Shown: positions 41,847 to 50,403, counted from the first letter of the stretch. The stretch: 64,000 bases of DNA from Actinokineospora baliensis (GCF_016907695.1 NZ_JAFBCK010000001.1:1550001-1614000), one strand, 5' to 3'. Made by a program: numbers and translations. The notes: generated by a model from the sequence alone, not told the origin.

Positions 41847-43308
41847 CAATACCGTTGACTTAGCCCGGCGTGGAGTTTTGGGCATGTTGTGTGGGTGTCG
41901 GTATGATGCGGGCCATGGTTGATCGTGGTCGCTTTGTCGATGGGATCTCGTTGGGTGTTCTTACGCGGGTGTTTCCGCGGGATCTTGTGGATGAGGTTGT
42001 CGCGGAGACTGGTTGCGGGGAGCGTCGTATTCGTCTGTTGCCTGCTCGGGTTGTGGTGTACTACGTGTTGGGGTTGTCGTTGTTCTTTGGTGATTCGTAT
42101 GAGGAGGTGATGCGGAAGCTGGTTAATGGGTTGAGTTTTCTCGGCACATGGAAAGAGGGGTGGCAGGTTCCCACACCGGGTGCGATATCGAGGGCTCGGC
42201 AACGTTTGGGTGCGGCGCCGTTGCGGGCGTTGTTCGAGCGGGTGGCGGTTCCGCTGGGAGGCCCGGGGACGCGGGGGTCGTGGTTTCACGGGTTTCGGGT
42301 GATGGCTGTCGACGGGGTTGTTCTTGATATTCAGGACACGCCGGAAAATGTCGCTGTGTTCGGGGCGAGGCGCTCCGGTGGATATCCTCAGGTCCGGGTC
42401 GTGGGTATCGGCGAGTGCGGGACGCACGCGGTGGTCGGCGCGGCGTTGGATGGGATGTCGGTCGGTGAACGGGAGTTGTTGCTCCGGTGTTCCGACGTGC
42501 TGGAGCCGGGCATTTTGTTGCTGGCGGACAGGGGATTCTACGGCTACGACGTGGTGTCCCACGTGGTCGACACGGGCGCTGACCTGCTCTGGCGTGTGAA
42601 GGACGACCTGATCTTGCCCGTGCTCGAATGGCTCCCGGACGGTTCTTATGTCGCGGAGTTGCTGCCGTCGAGAATCCGGGAAAGAATGACCGCGTCCTCG
42701 CGTCCGGCCCGCGCCGACGAGATGTCCATTCCGGTTCGTGTCGTGGAGTACATGGTCACGAATCGCGGCGAGTCCGAGACGATCCGACTGGTGACGTCCA
42801 TCGCTGACCACACCCTCGCTCCGGCGATCGAACTCGCCGAACTCTACCAGCAGCGGTGGGAGTTCGAGATCACCTTGGATGAGATCGAGACCCATCAGAT
42901 CGCGGGATCGCGCGTACTCAGATCACGACTTCCCGAACTTGTCGAACAAGAGATATGGGCGACACTGCTCACCCACTACGCCATTCGACATTTCATGGTC
43001 GACGCCGCCGACGATCTCGGCGAGGACCCCGACCGACTCTCCTTCATCCGCACCATCCGCGTGGTCCGCCGACAAGTGACGAACCAAGCGGGTTTTTCCC
43101 CCTGAACGCCTGAAGGCCGCGATCACCGACACACTCGCCGAGATCGTACGACACCTCAACCCACGGCGAAGAAACCGCCACAATCCGCGCGTCATCAAAC
43201 GCTACACCATCGGCCAGAAACGAATCAGAAGACCGCACCACCGACAAACGAAATACCCCGGACCGCCGACGATCCACGTCTTCGGAGCAGTCTAAGTCAA
43301 CGGCATTG
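41847..43308 (+). mobile_element. IS4-family-like insertion sequence (1462 bp) with 10-bp target duplication
   Basis: Terminal inverted repeats CAATACCGTTGACTTAG and CAATGCCGTTGACTTAG (one mismatch). Flanked by the direct repeat TGTTTTGCGT at 41837-41846 and 43309-43318. The insertion point lies inside the 124-bp palindromic element. One transposase gene. Confidence 0.92.
41903..43295 (+). pseudogene. IS4-like DDE transposase, frameshifted near the 3' end
   Basis: Starts MMRAMVDRGRFVDG. DDE core with MAVDGVVLDIQDTPEN (first Asp), LLADRGFYGYDV (second Asp) and YQQRWEFEITLDEIETH (catalytic Glu, YREK-like). The frame stops at 43105 after GFSP. One base over, ERLKAAITDTLAEIVRHLNPRRRN continues to TAA 43295, so one extra C in the run 43098-43102 has removed ~60 residues, by mutation or consensus error. 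The DDE triad lies upstream of the shift, but the truncated protein is probably impaired. Confidence 0.8.
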
Positions 43309-43436
43309 TGTTTTGCGTGGGGCCCCTACGACAGCCGTGGCAGGACCGCAAAGCAGAGGCCGAAAAGCATGGCCCTGTCCGCGCAGGAACGCTACGACTG
43401 CCGCCACCCCACACAAAACAGGTCCACCCCATCGAG

Positions 43437-43905
43437 CAGATGGCACCAGCGACTTCCGGGATCGGTGGCCGGGCTGGCGGGGTCGACTCGGTGGGCTGGG
43501 GTGGCACCGGCGGCTTCTGGGAGCGGCGGCCAGGGTGGCGGGGCTGGCTCGGCGGGCTGGGTTGGGTTGGGTGGGCTGACTCGGTGGGCTGGGATGGCAC
43601 CAGCGACTCCGAGTGTCCAATGGTCGGCAATGCCGTCGGAGTCGGGTGGTTGGGCTGGCGGGGTTGGCTCGGTGGGTTGGGGTGGCACCGGAGCTTCCGA
43701 GTGTCCAGTGGCTGGGTTTGGTGGTCGGGGTAGGGCGGCTGGGGTGGCAGCAGCGGCTTCCGATGGGTTTGGCACCAGCGGCCTCGTGCGAGCGGTGGCT
43801 GGGCTGGGTGGGGTTGGCCCGGGGCGCTGGCTTCGAATTGTGCGGTCGAGCAGGCCAGCCTGGGGCGGCACCAGCGGCTTCTGCGGGCGGTCCCCGAGCT
43901 GGCGC
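43437..43905. repeat. G-rich degenerate tandem repeat region
   Basis: About 470 bp of imperfect repeats, roughly 90-100 bp long, with the recurring words GGCACCAGCGGCTTC, GAGTGTCCA and GGCTGGGNTGGCGGGGTTGG. Strong strand asymmetry (G-rich on +). Open frames are low-complexity (Gly/Trp or Pro/Thr) and have no family, so I treat it as non-coding. Confidence 0.65.
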
Positions 43906-43922
43906 CAAAAGGCTTTCGGGCG

Positions 43923-44312
43923 CTACTCCGCGTTGTGTTCCAGGCGGGAGAGGCGTTCTTCGTAGCGGGCCACGAGGCTGAGGCGGGTGCGGATTCGGGC
44001 GTGTTCCTCGCGGATTTCCTCCACCAAACCGGCCATCGGGGCGTCTGTGGTGGTGGGCCTGGTGGTGTGGTGTTCGAGGGTGGCCACCCGGGGTTCCAGG
44101 GCGGCTACCTGCGCGGCGATGCGGCGGTGTTCGCTGTTGAGCCAGTTCACCGAGTCCTGCAGTTGCTCCAGCTGCCGGGACAGGTCGTCGAGTTTGGGGG
44201 TGAGGTCGGCGCGTAGGGCCGTGATCTCGCCTTCCACCTCGGTGCCGACGGCGGCGGCTTCGGTGCGGGCTGCGTCGTAGACGCGGCGCCAGAGGGGGGA
44301 GAGGGGGTTCAT
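43923..44312 (-). CDS. Coiled-coil protein co-transcribed with sialyltransferase-like gene
   Basis: 129 aa from ATG 44312, overlapping the upstream gene's stop (ATGA). Heptad pattern over most of its length (TEVEGEITALRADLTPKLDDLSRQLEQLQDSVNWLNSEHRRIAAQVAALEPRVATLEHH). No signal peptide or membrane span. Coupling to a glycosyltransferase suggests a chain-length, scaffold or tethering role. Function unknown. Confidence 0.7.
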   Translation of the reverse strand: MNPLSPLWRRVYDAARTEAAAVGTEVEGEITALRADLTPKLDDLSRQLEQLQDSVNWLNSEHRRIAAQVAALEPRVATLEHHTTRPTTTDAPMAGLVEEIREEHARIRTRLSLVARYEERLSRLEHNAE

Positions 44313-44965
44313 GGGAGGAGTTCGATTCTGCCCGTGGTGGACCAGTGCTGCAGGAGGGTGGCTTCGGCGGTGAGCCGGTGTTCCGGGGTGACCGCGACCG
44401 GGGGGCCCCAGGCGTGCGGGAAGGTGGTTTGGGCTGGGGCGTCGATGATCGAGGTGCCGGTGAGCAGCACCCGCGCGTCGGGGAACAGTTCGGTCACCAG
44501 GTAGGTGGCCAGGGTGCCGGTGGTGGGCCAGGTGGGGGTGGTGGAGTCGAGGCCGAGCAGGGTGTTGAGCGCGATGGTGTACTCGTGGTTGGGGATGGGG
44601 ACGAAGCCGAGGTCGGCGGGCCACCAGTCCGGGATGGTCTCGGGTTCCCAGTGCAGCCGACCGGGTTCCACCAGCAGGTAGAGCCGCGAGGTGTAGTCGG
44701 CGAAGGTGTGCGGGCTGGCGATCACGCCCCGGTGCAGGACGACGACGTCGGTGCGGGTGCCCAGGGCTGCCGGGTCGATGGCGAAGCTGGTCATCCGGAT
44801 GACCAGGTCGCAGGCGTCGATGGCGGCCGAGCGGGCGGGGTCGGGGGGCATGGGGGCGTTGCCGACCACGGCGATGGTGCGCGGCGGCGTCCGGCGCGAG
44901 TAGGCGCCGAGCAGGTCGGCCAGCGCTGAAGTGGCAGTCACCGGCTCGCTGAGGAGAATGGTCAT
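44309..44965 (-). CDS. GT29-like sialyltransferase family protein
   Basis: 218 aa. TIAVVGNAPMPPDPARSAAIDACDLVIRMTSF (~residues 31-61) follows the large sialylmotif of family 29 enzymes (VVGN...ID..D.VIR.N), then GTRTDVVVLHRGV and a late PTTGTLATYLVTELFP corresponding to the small motif. Short compared with animal enzymes and without a membrane anchor, so cytoplasmic. With NeuC, NeuB and NeuA homologues nearby it is the obvious transferase for the nonulosonic acid. Divergent from the neuA-like gene across an inverted repeat. Confidence 0.65.
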   Translation of the reverse strand: MTILLSEPVTATSALADLLGAYSRRTPPRTIAVVGNAPMPPDPARSAAIDACDLVIRMTSFAIDPAALGTRTDVVVLHRGVIASPHTFADYTSRLYLLVEPGRLHWEPETIPDWWPADLGFVPIPNHEYTIALNTLLGLDSTTPTWPTTGTLATYLVTELFPDARVLLTGTSIIDAPAQTTFPHAWGPPVAVTPEHRLTAEATLLQHWSTTGRIELLP

Positions 44966-44988
44966 GTGGGGGTGGGGGTTGAGGTGTA

Positions 44989-45006
44989 TTAGGCGATCAA
45001 GCCTAA
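44989..45006. promoter_or_regulatory. Candidate operator between sialyltransferase and neuA-like genes
   Basis: Perfect inverted repeat TTAGGC-GATCAA-GCCTAA in the 80-bp divergent intergenic region. It could co-regulate both directions. Confidence 0.45.
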
Positions 45007-45045
45007 GGTCTTGGGCTGTTCAGTGCAGCACGAGAGGACCGTAGT

Positions 45046-45702
45046 GTGACCGATGTGGTGGCGGTGGTGACCGCCCGTGGTGGCTCCGAAGGCTTTCCGG
45101 GCAAGAACTTGGCCCTCTTCCGGGGGAGACCGCTGGTCGCACACGCCGTGGCGACCGCCTTCGAGACCCCGGGTGTCGACCGGGTGGTGGTCACGACGGA
45201 CGACCCGGCGATCGCGCAAGCCTGTGCTGGCGCGGAGATCGTCCAGCGGCCACCGGCACTGTCCACGCCCGACAGCCGGTCCGTTGACGCTGTCCTGCAC
45301 GCCGCCGACGACCTCGGGCTGACCGCCGCTGTGATCGTCCTGCTCCAGCCGACGTCCCCGCTGCGCACCGCCGACGACATCGGCGAGTGCCTGCGGTTGC
45401 ACGGTGACCGCGCGACCGGGTCGGTGGTGCAGATGTCGCCGGAGGGCGGGCACCACCCGTGGAAGGCGTGCGTGGTCGAGGACGGCCGCCTCCGGCCCGC
45501 GCGCGACTGGGCGGATCTTGAGGCACCGCGCCAAACCCTGCCGCGGGCGCTGCGGCCGACCGGTGGCGTCTACGTGGTCGGGCTGCACGACCTCAGGGCG
45601 CACCGCCGGTTCTTCGTGCCCGAGGTGGTGGCGCAGGTGGTCCCGGCGGCGCGGGCGGTCGACATCGACAGCCCGGCCGACCTGGCCCGCGCCCAGCGGT
45701 GA
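45046..45702 (+). CDS. neuA: CMP-nonulosonic acid cytidylyltransferase (NeuA-like)
   Basis: 218 aa, GTG with GAGAGGA upstream. VVTARGGSEGFPGKNLALFRGRPLVAHAV (~residues 6-34) is the nucleotide-binding signature of CMP-NeuAc synthetases. VVTTDDPAIA, LLQPTSPLRTADDI, a YVVGLHDL strand and a final AVDIDSPADLARAQ (metal Asp pair) complete it. It activates the sugar made by the NeuC/NeuB-like pair 6 kb away. Confidence 0.9.
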   Translation: MTDVVAVVTARGGSEGFPGKNLALFRGRPLVAHAVATAFETPGVDRVVVTTDDPAIAQACAGAEIVQRPPALSTPDSRSVDAVLHAADDLGLTAAVIVLLQPTSPLRTADDIGECLRLHGDRATGSVVQMSPEGGHHPWKACVVEDGRLRPARDWADLEAPRQTLPRALRPTGGVYVVGLHDLRAHRRFFVPEVVAQVVPAARAVDIDSPADLARAQR

Positions 45703-45717
45703 CGGCACCGCGGCGGA

Positions 45718-46251
45718 TTACAGGTACTGCCCGGTCCCGCCCGGCCGCAGCGCCGACCCCTCGTCGACCTTGGTGCCCGGCGGCAATCCGCGCCGCATCT
45801 GCTCCAGCTGCACCCGCGCGGCCATCTGCTGGGCGAACAGCGCGGTCTGGATGCCGTGGAACAGCCCTTCCAGCCAGCCGACCAGCTGCGCCTGCGCGAT
45901 CCGCAGTTCGGCGTCCGAGGGGGTGTTCTCCTCGGCGAAGGGCAGCGACAGCCGCTCCAGTTCTTCGCGCAGCTCCGGCGCCAGGCCGTCCTCGAGCTCG
46001 GCGATCGAGCGCTTGTGGATCTCCCGCAACCGGTTGCGGCTGGCCTCGTCCAGCGGTGCCGCCCGGACCTCCTCGAGCAGCTGCTTGATCATCGTGCCGA
46101 TCCGCATCACCTTGGCCGGTTGCTCGACCAGGTCGCCGACCGACTCGGCGTCGGGGTTGTCCGGGATCTTCGCGCTGCCGAGCGGGGAACCGTCGGGGCC
46201 GACCACGACCACGTGGTGCGCCTCGTCCGAGCCGGGGGAGGGTTGAGTCAC
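45718..46251 (-). CDS. bpa: Bacterial proteasome activator (Bpa/PafE)
   Basis: 177 aa. Four-helix core (~residues 40-150: VGDLVEQPAKVMRIGTMIKQLLEEVRAAPLDEASRNRLREIHKRSIAELEDGLAPELREEL ...) and the exact C-terminal GQYL motif that docks into the 20S proteasome alpha ring. It forms an ATP-independent dodecameric ring that feeds unfolded proteins to the proteasome. In M. tuberculosis the homologue (Rv3780) neighbours wzt/glfT1/wzm; here sialic-acid genes and repeats intervene. Confidence 0.95.
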   Translation of the reverse strand: MTQPSPGSDEAHHVVVVGPDGSPLGSAKIPDNPDAESVGDLVEQPAKVMRIGTMIKQLLEEVRAAPLDEASRNRLREIHKRSIAELEDGLAPELREELERLSLPFAEENTPSDAELRIAQAQLVGWLEGLFHGIQTALFAQQMAARVQLEQMRRGLPPGTKVDEGSALRPGGTGQYL

Positions 46252-46310
46252 GCGGTCGAGGGTAGTGCCCCACGCGGCACGGGGCTGGCGGGCTCTCGTA
46301 CGGTGTGGTC

Positions 46311-47513
46311 ATGGCCTTCGACGTCGCTCGTGTTCGCGGGCTGTTCCCGGCGTTGGGCGACGGCTGGGTGCACCTCGACGCCCCGGCGGGCATGCAGGTG
46401 CCCGAGCAGGTGGCGACGGCCGTGTCGACGGCGCTGCGGGCACCGGTCTCCGGTCCGGGTGGGGTGTTCCCGGCGTCGCAGCGGGCCGAGGCGATCGTCG
46501 ACGCCGCCCGCCGCGCGGTGGCGGACCTGGTCAACTGCGACCCGTCGGGTGTGGTGCTTGGCCCCAACACCGCTGTGCTGCTGGCCAGGTTGGCCGAGGC
46601 GCTCGGCGACGGCTGGTTGATCGGCGACGAGGTCGTGCTCTCCCGGTTGGACCACCAGGCCAACACCGCGCCGTGGCTGCGGGTCGCGCAGCGCGCTGGC
46701 GCGACCGTGCGCTGGGCCGAGATCGACATCGAGACCTGCGAGCTGCCCGCCTGGCAGTACGAGAACCTGGTGTCGCACCGCACCAAGGTCGTCGCCGTCA
46801 CCTCGGCCTCCGGCGCCGTCGGCACCCGGCCGGACCTCGGCAAGATCACCGAGTGCGCCCGCGCCCAGGACGCGGTGGTCGTGGTGGACGCCTCCGCGTC
46901 CGCGCCGTTCGTGCCGATCGACATCCAGGCGCTGGGGGTCGACGTGGTGGCCGTGTCCGCGAGCGCCTGGGGCGGCCCGGCCGTCGCCGCGCTCGCCTTC
47001 GCCGACCCCGCGATGCTCGACCGCCTCCCGGCCAGCTCGCTGGACCCGCGCGCGGCGGGCCCGGAGCGGCTGGAGCTGGGCCAGCACGCCTATCCGCTGC
47101 TGGCGGGTCTGGTCGCCTCCGTGGACTACCTCGCCGAACTCGACGACGCCGCCTCCGGCACCCGCCGCGAGCGGCTGGCCACCTCGCTCAGCTCGGCCAA
47201 GTCCTACCAAGCCGGACTGCTGTCCCGGTTGATCGGCGACCTGCGCGGGCTGCGGCACGTGATGGTCATCGGTGACGCGATGCGCCGCATCCCCGCGTTG
47301 GCGTTCACCGTCACCGACGTCAAGGCCCAGGACGCGGTGGTGCACCTGGCCGAGCGCGGCATCTGCGCCTTCGCCGACGACACCCCCAGTGGCGTGTTTG
47401 CGACCCTGGGTGTCGGCGAGGTCGGCGGTGCGGTGCGCGTGGGTCTCGCGCACTACACCAATGCCGTTGAGGTGGACCAGCTCGTCGAGGCGCTGGCCGA
47501 GCTCAGGGGTTAG
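46311..47513 (+). CDS. Class V aminotransferase-like protein without PLP lysine
   Basis: 400 aa, ATG 46311. Fold type I layout: VHLDAPAGMQVP, LGPNTAVLLARLAEAL, HQANTAPWLRVAQRAG, TSASGAVGTRPDLGKI and VVVVDASASAPFVPIDI (PLP N1 Asp). The expected Schiff-base site S-x-H-K reads SASAWGGP, with no lysine near. The protein resembles Rv3778c-type 'aminotransferases'. Either a non-PLP or regulatory pseudoenzyme, or a relocated lysine. Divergent from bpa. Confidence 0.82.
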   Translation: MAFDVARVRGLFPALGDGWVHLDAPAGMQVPEQVATAVSTALRAPVSGPGGVFPASQRAEAIVDAARRAVADLVNCDPSGVVLGPNTAVLLARLAEALGDGWLIGDEVVLSRLDHQANTAPWLRVAQRAGATVRWAEIDIETCELPAWQYENLVSHRTKVVAVTSASGAVGTRPDLGKITECARAQDAVVVVDASASAPFVPIDIQALGVDVVAVSASAWGGPAVAALAFADPAMLDRLPASSLDPRAAGPERLELGQHAYPLLAGLVASVDYLAELDDAASGTRRERLATSLSSAKSYQAGLLSRLIGDLRGLRHVMVIGDAMRRIPALAFTVTDVKAQDAVVHLAERGICAFADDTPSGVFATLGVGEVGGAVRVGLAHYTNAVEVDQLVEALAELRG

Positions 47514-48462
47514 CCAGCACCACCTTCCCGAAGACGCCGCCCTCGTCGAGCATCTCGTGCGCCCGCGCGGCTTCGGTGATCGGCAAGACGGTGTGCGTCA
47601 CCGCGCGGACCCGGCCGTCGCCCAGCATCGGCCACACGTTCGCCACGACCTCGGCGACGATCGCCGCCTTCTCCGCCACCGGCCGCGACCGCAGGCTGGT
47701 CGCGGCGATGGTCGCGTTCTTGCGCAGCAGCGCGGACACGTCCAGTTCGGCGGTCGTGCCGCCCTGCATCCCGATCACCACGAGCCGTCCGCCGCGGTTG
47801 AGCGCGGCCACGTTGCGCCGCAGGTACTTCGCGCCCATGTTGTCCAGGATGACGTCCGCGCCCACTTCGCGCTCGAACTCACTCTCGCGGTAGTTCAGCG
47901 TGGTGTCGGCGCCCAGTTCGGCGCAGCGGTTGAGCCGTTCGGCTGAACCGGCGGTCACCGCGACGGTCGCGCCGAGCGCCTTGCCGACCTGGATCGCGTG
48001 CGTACCAATCCCTCCCGCGCCGCCGTGCACCAGCAGCGTTTCCCCCGCGACGAGCCGACCGGTCTGGACCACGTTCGACCACACCGTGCACGCCACCTCC
48101 GGCAACCCGGCCGCGTCCACGAGGTCCACTCCGGACGGAACGGGGAGCAGTTGCCCAGCGGGCACAACCACCTGCTCGGCGTAACCGCCTCCCACCAGCA
48201 GCGCACACACCTGGTCACCCACATGCCACTCAGTGACACCCTCGCCCAGTTCGGCGACGACGCCGGAGCACTCGAGCCCGGGGATGTCGGTGGTGCCCGC
48301 CGGGGGCGAGTACAAGCCCTTGCGCTGCAACAGGTCCGCCCGGTTGACCGCGCTGGCCGCCACCCGCAGCAGCACTTCACCTGGCCCCGGGCGCGGATCC
48401 GGCGCGCTCGTCCACCGCAGTACCTCTGGCCCACCGGGTTCGCTGATCGTGATCGCGTGCAT
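47503..48462 (-). CDS. NADPH:quinone oxidoreductase / zinc-free MDR protein
   Basis: 319 aa from ATG 48462. GroES-like half (MHAITISEPGGPEVLRW, GEVLLRVAASAVNRADLLQRKGLYSPP, PGLECSGVVAELGEGV) and Rossmann half (LLVHGGAGGIGTHAIQVGKALGATVAVTAGS, ~residues 142-172). No zinc-binding cysteines. Matches the PIG3/QOR subfamily; NADPH-dependent reduction of quinones or enones. Its 3' end overlaps the aminotransferase-like gene by 11 bp, convergent. Equivalent to Rv3777 in the mycobacterial locus. Confidence 0.9.
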   Translation of the reverse strand: MHAITISEPGGPEVLRWTSAPDPRPGPGEVLLRVAASAVNRADLLQRKGLYSPPAGTTDIPGLECSGVVAELGEGVTEWHVGDQVCALLVGGGYAEQVVVPAGQLLPVPSGVDLVDAAGLPEVACTVWSNVVQTGRLVAGETLLVHGGAGGIGTHAIQVGKALGATVAVTAGSAERLNRCAELGADTTLNYRESEFEREVGADVILDNMGAKYLRRNVAALNRGGRLVVIGMQGGTTAELDVSALLRKNATIAATSLRSRPVAEKAAIVAEVVANVWPMLGDGRVRAVTHTVLPITEAARAHEMLDEGGVFGKVVLANP

Positions 48463-48513
48463 ACGACAACGGTATCGCCGCCGTCCTACGGTCACAGTCC
48501 AACATGAACTCTT

Positions 48514-48541
48514 GACCGGCGGCGATTTGCGAGTAAGAGTC
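48514..48541 (+). promoter_or_regulatory. Candidate promoter of the first M28 aminopeptidase
   Basis: TTGACC and TAAGAG separated by 16 bp, about 80 bp upstream of the start codon. The second aminopeptidase gene also has TTGACC upstream (about 50295) but a poor -10. Confidence 0.45.
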
Positions 48542-48620
48542 ACGCTCGCCGGATTGCGAGGGTCGGGTCGGGGTCCCGTCATGAGCCGGCACTTTTCACC
48601 CCCACGAAGGGAAGTTGCCC

Positions 48621-50165
48621 ATGTCGTCCCCCAGGACATCGGTCCGCGCGGGTGCGCTCCTGCTCGCCGCGTGCGCCGGGCTCGCGTTCTCGGCGGTGCC
48701 CGCATCCGCTCAGCAACTGCCGGACGGTCCCGCACTGGCGAAGAACCTGGCCAAGAAGGTCACCGCCAGCGGCATCAACCGGCACCTGATCGCCCTGCAG
48801 CGCATCGCCGACAAGAACGGCGGCAACCGCGCCGCGGGTACGAAGGGCTACGACCAGAGCCTCGACTACGTCGCCGGGCTGCTGCGTGGCGCTGGCTTCG
48901 AGGTCAGCACCCCGGAGTTCACCTACCCGGTGCAGATCACCGACGCGGCGTTCGCCAACGTCGGCGGCACCAAGGTCGATGCGTTCCCGATGCAGCTCTC
49001 GCCGCTGACCCCGGTCGGCGGTGTCTCCGGCGCGCTGGTGACCATCCCGCAGGACGCCACCCCCGGCTGCGAGGCCGCTGACTTCGCGGGCATCGACGTC
49101 ACCGGCAAGGTCGCCCTGGTCCGCCGCGGCGGCTGCACCTTCAACCAGAAGCAGGCCAACGCCGCCGCCGCCGGCGCGGTCGCGATCCTGGTCGCCAACA
49201 ACGTCGACGGCCCGCTGCAGGGCGTGACCGTCGGTGAGGGCGCGAAGATCCCGACCGGTGGCATCAGCAAGGCCGACGGCGACACCCTCTTCGGCAAGGG
49301 CGGCGCGGCCACCACGGTCGACATGCGCTTCCACACCGAGGAGAAGCCCTCCCGCAACCTGATCGCCGAGACCAAGACCGGCCGCAAGAACAACGTGGTC
49401 ATGGTCGGCTCGCACCTCGACGGCGTCGACGAGGGCCCCGGCATCAACGACAACGGCTCGGGCAGCGCCGCGCTGCTGGAGACCGCGCTGCAGCTGGGCG
49501 CCTCGCCCAAGGTCAGCAACGCCGTGCGGTTCGCCTGGTGGGGCGCTGAGGAGCTGGGCCTGGTCGGGTCGACCAAGTACGTCCAGTCGCTGTCGTTCGA
49601 GCAGCAGCTCGACATCGCGCTGTACCTGAACTTCGACATGATCGCCTCGCCGAACGCGGGCTACTTCGTCTACGACGGCGACAACTCCGACGCCGTCGGC
49701 GCTGGTGAGGGCCCGTACGGCTCCGCGCAGATCGAGGCCGCCCTGGCGGGCTTCCTCAACGAGACCGGTACCCCCACCGAGGGCACCGACTTCGACGGCC
49801 GCTCCGACTACGGTGAGTTCATCGCCAACGGCATCCCCGCCGGTGGCATCTTCACCGGCGCCGAGGGCCTCAAGACCGCCGCGCAGGCCGAGAAGTGGGG
49901 CGGCACCGCGGGTGTCGCGTTCGACAAGTGCTACCACTCCAAGTGCGACAACCTGGGCAACCTGGACCGCGTCGCGCTCGACCGCAACGCCGACGCCATC
50001 GCCTGGGTGACCGCGTCCTACGCGATCAGCACCGAGGACATCAACGGCGTCCCGCCGAAGAACAACGTCCAGAAGGCCGCCAAGGCCGCCGCCCGCAAGG
50101 CCCTGATCTCGGGTCAGGCGAAGAAGGGCAAGGCCGCGAAGGTCTCGCACGCCGCGGTTCGGTAG
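48621..50165 (+). CDS. Secreted M28 aminopeptidase with PA domain (paralogue 1)
   Basis: 514 aa, ATG with AAGGGAAG upstream. Signal peptide residues 1-~31 (VRAGALLLAACAGLAFSAVPASA). PA insert ~125-250 (GCEAADFAGIDVTGKVALVRRGGCTF). M28 zinc ligands: H in MVGSHLDGV, D in GINDNGSG, EE in WWGAEELG, D in NFDMIASPN, and late H in DKCYHSKCDN. Releases N-terminal amino acids outside the cell. Tandem copy follows 238 bp later. Confidence 0.93.
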   Translation: MSSPRTSVRAGALLLAACAGLAFSAVPASAQQLPDGPALAKNLAKKVTASGINRHLIALQRIADKNGGNRAAGTKGYDQSLDYVAGLLRGAGFEVSTPEFTYPVQITDAAFANVGGTKVDAFPMQLSPLTPVGGVSGALVTIPQDATPGCEAADFAGIDVTGKVALVRRGGCTFNQKQANAAAAGAVAILVANNVDGPLQGVTVGEGAKIPTGGISKADGDTLFGKGGAATTVDMRFHTEEKPSRNLIAETKTGRKNNVVMVGSHLDGVDEGPGINDNGSGSAALLETALQLGASPKVSNAVRFAWWGAEELGLVGSTKYVQSLSFEQQLDIALYLNFDMIASPNAGYFVYDGDNSDAVGAGEGPYGSAQIEAALAGFLNETGTPTEGTDFDGRSDYGEFIANGIPAGGIFTGAEGLKTAAQAEKWGGTAGVAFDKCYHSKCDNLGNLDRVALDRNADAIAWVTASYAISTEDINGVPPKNNVQKAAKAAARKALISGQAKKGKAAKVSHAAVR

Positions 50166-50205
50166 AAATCGTTATCCGCCGTCATTACGGCATTGGGAGT
50201 AAGGG

Positions 50206-50237
50206 AAGGCCCCGTGGCGACCACGCCACGGGGCCTT
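50206..50237 (+). terminator. Terminator after aminopeptidase 1
   Basis: 14-bp stem AAGGCCCCGTGGCG / CGCCACGGGGCCTT, loop ACCA, followed by a T. Confidence 0.85.
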
Positions 50238-50403
50238 TCCGCAGGAGTTGGCCCGTTGCGGGTCCCGAGCACGCGAAGTTGGCAATGAACGGCTCTTGAC
50301 CTGCGCGCTTCGCCGGGCGAGGGTGGGCCCCACGCCGGAACACGGACCGCTTCGGGGAGGTCACGGTTCGCGGTCGCACCTACCCGTGAACGAGGGGACC
50401 TGC

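Larger units (their letters stand above)
41637..43426. repeat. Right arm of inverted repeat (IR-R), interrupted by an IS element
   Basis: 41637-41846 plus 43319-43426 together mirror 36385-36704. The interruption is the IS4-type element and one 10-bp target copy. The palindromic 124-bp element (copy 2) is 41831-41846 joined to 43319-43426. Confidence 0.8.

Noticed and set aside
41846..42895. 349-aa reverse frame inside the IS element
   Set aside because: Antisense of the DDE transposase; no motif.
43297..43908. Pro/Thr-rich reverse frames across the G-rich repeat
   Set aside because: Repeat translation in a GC-rich strand; no start signal or family.
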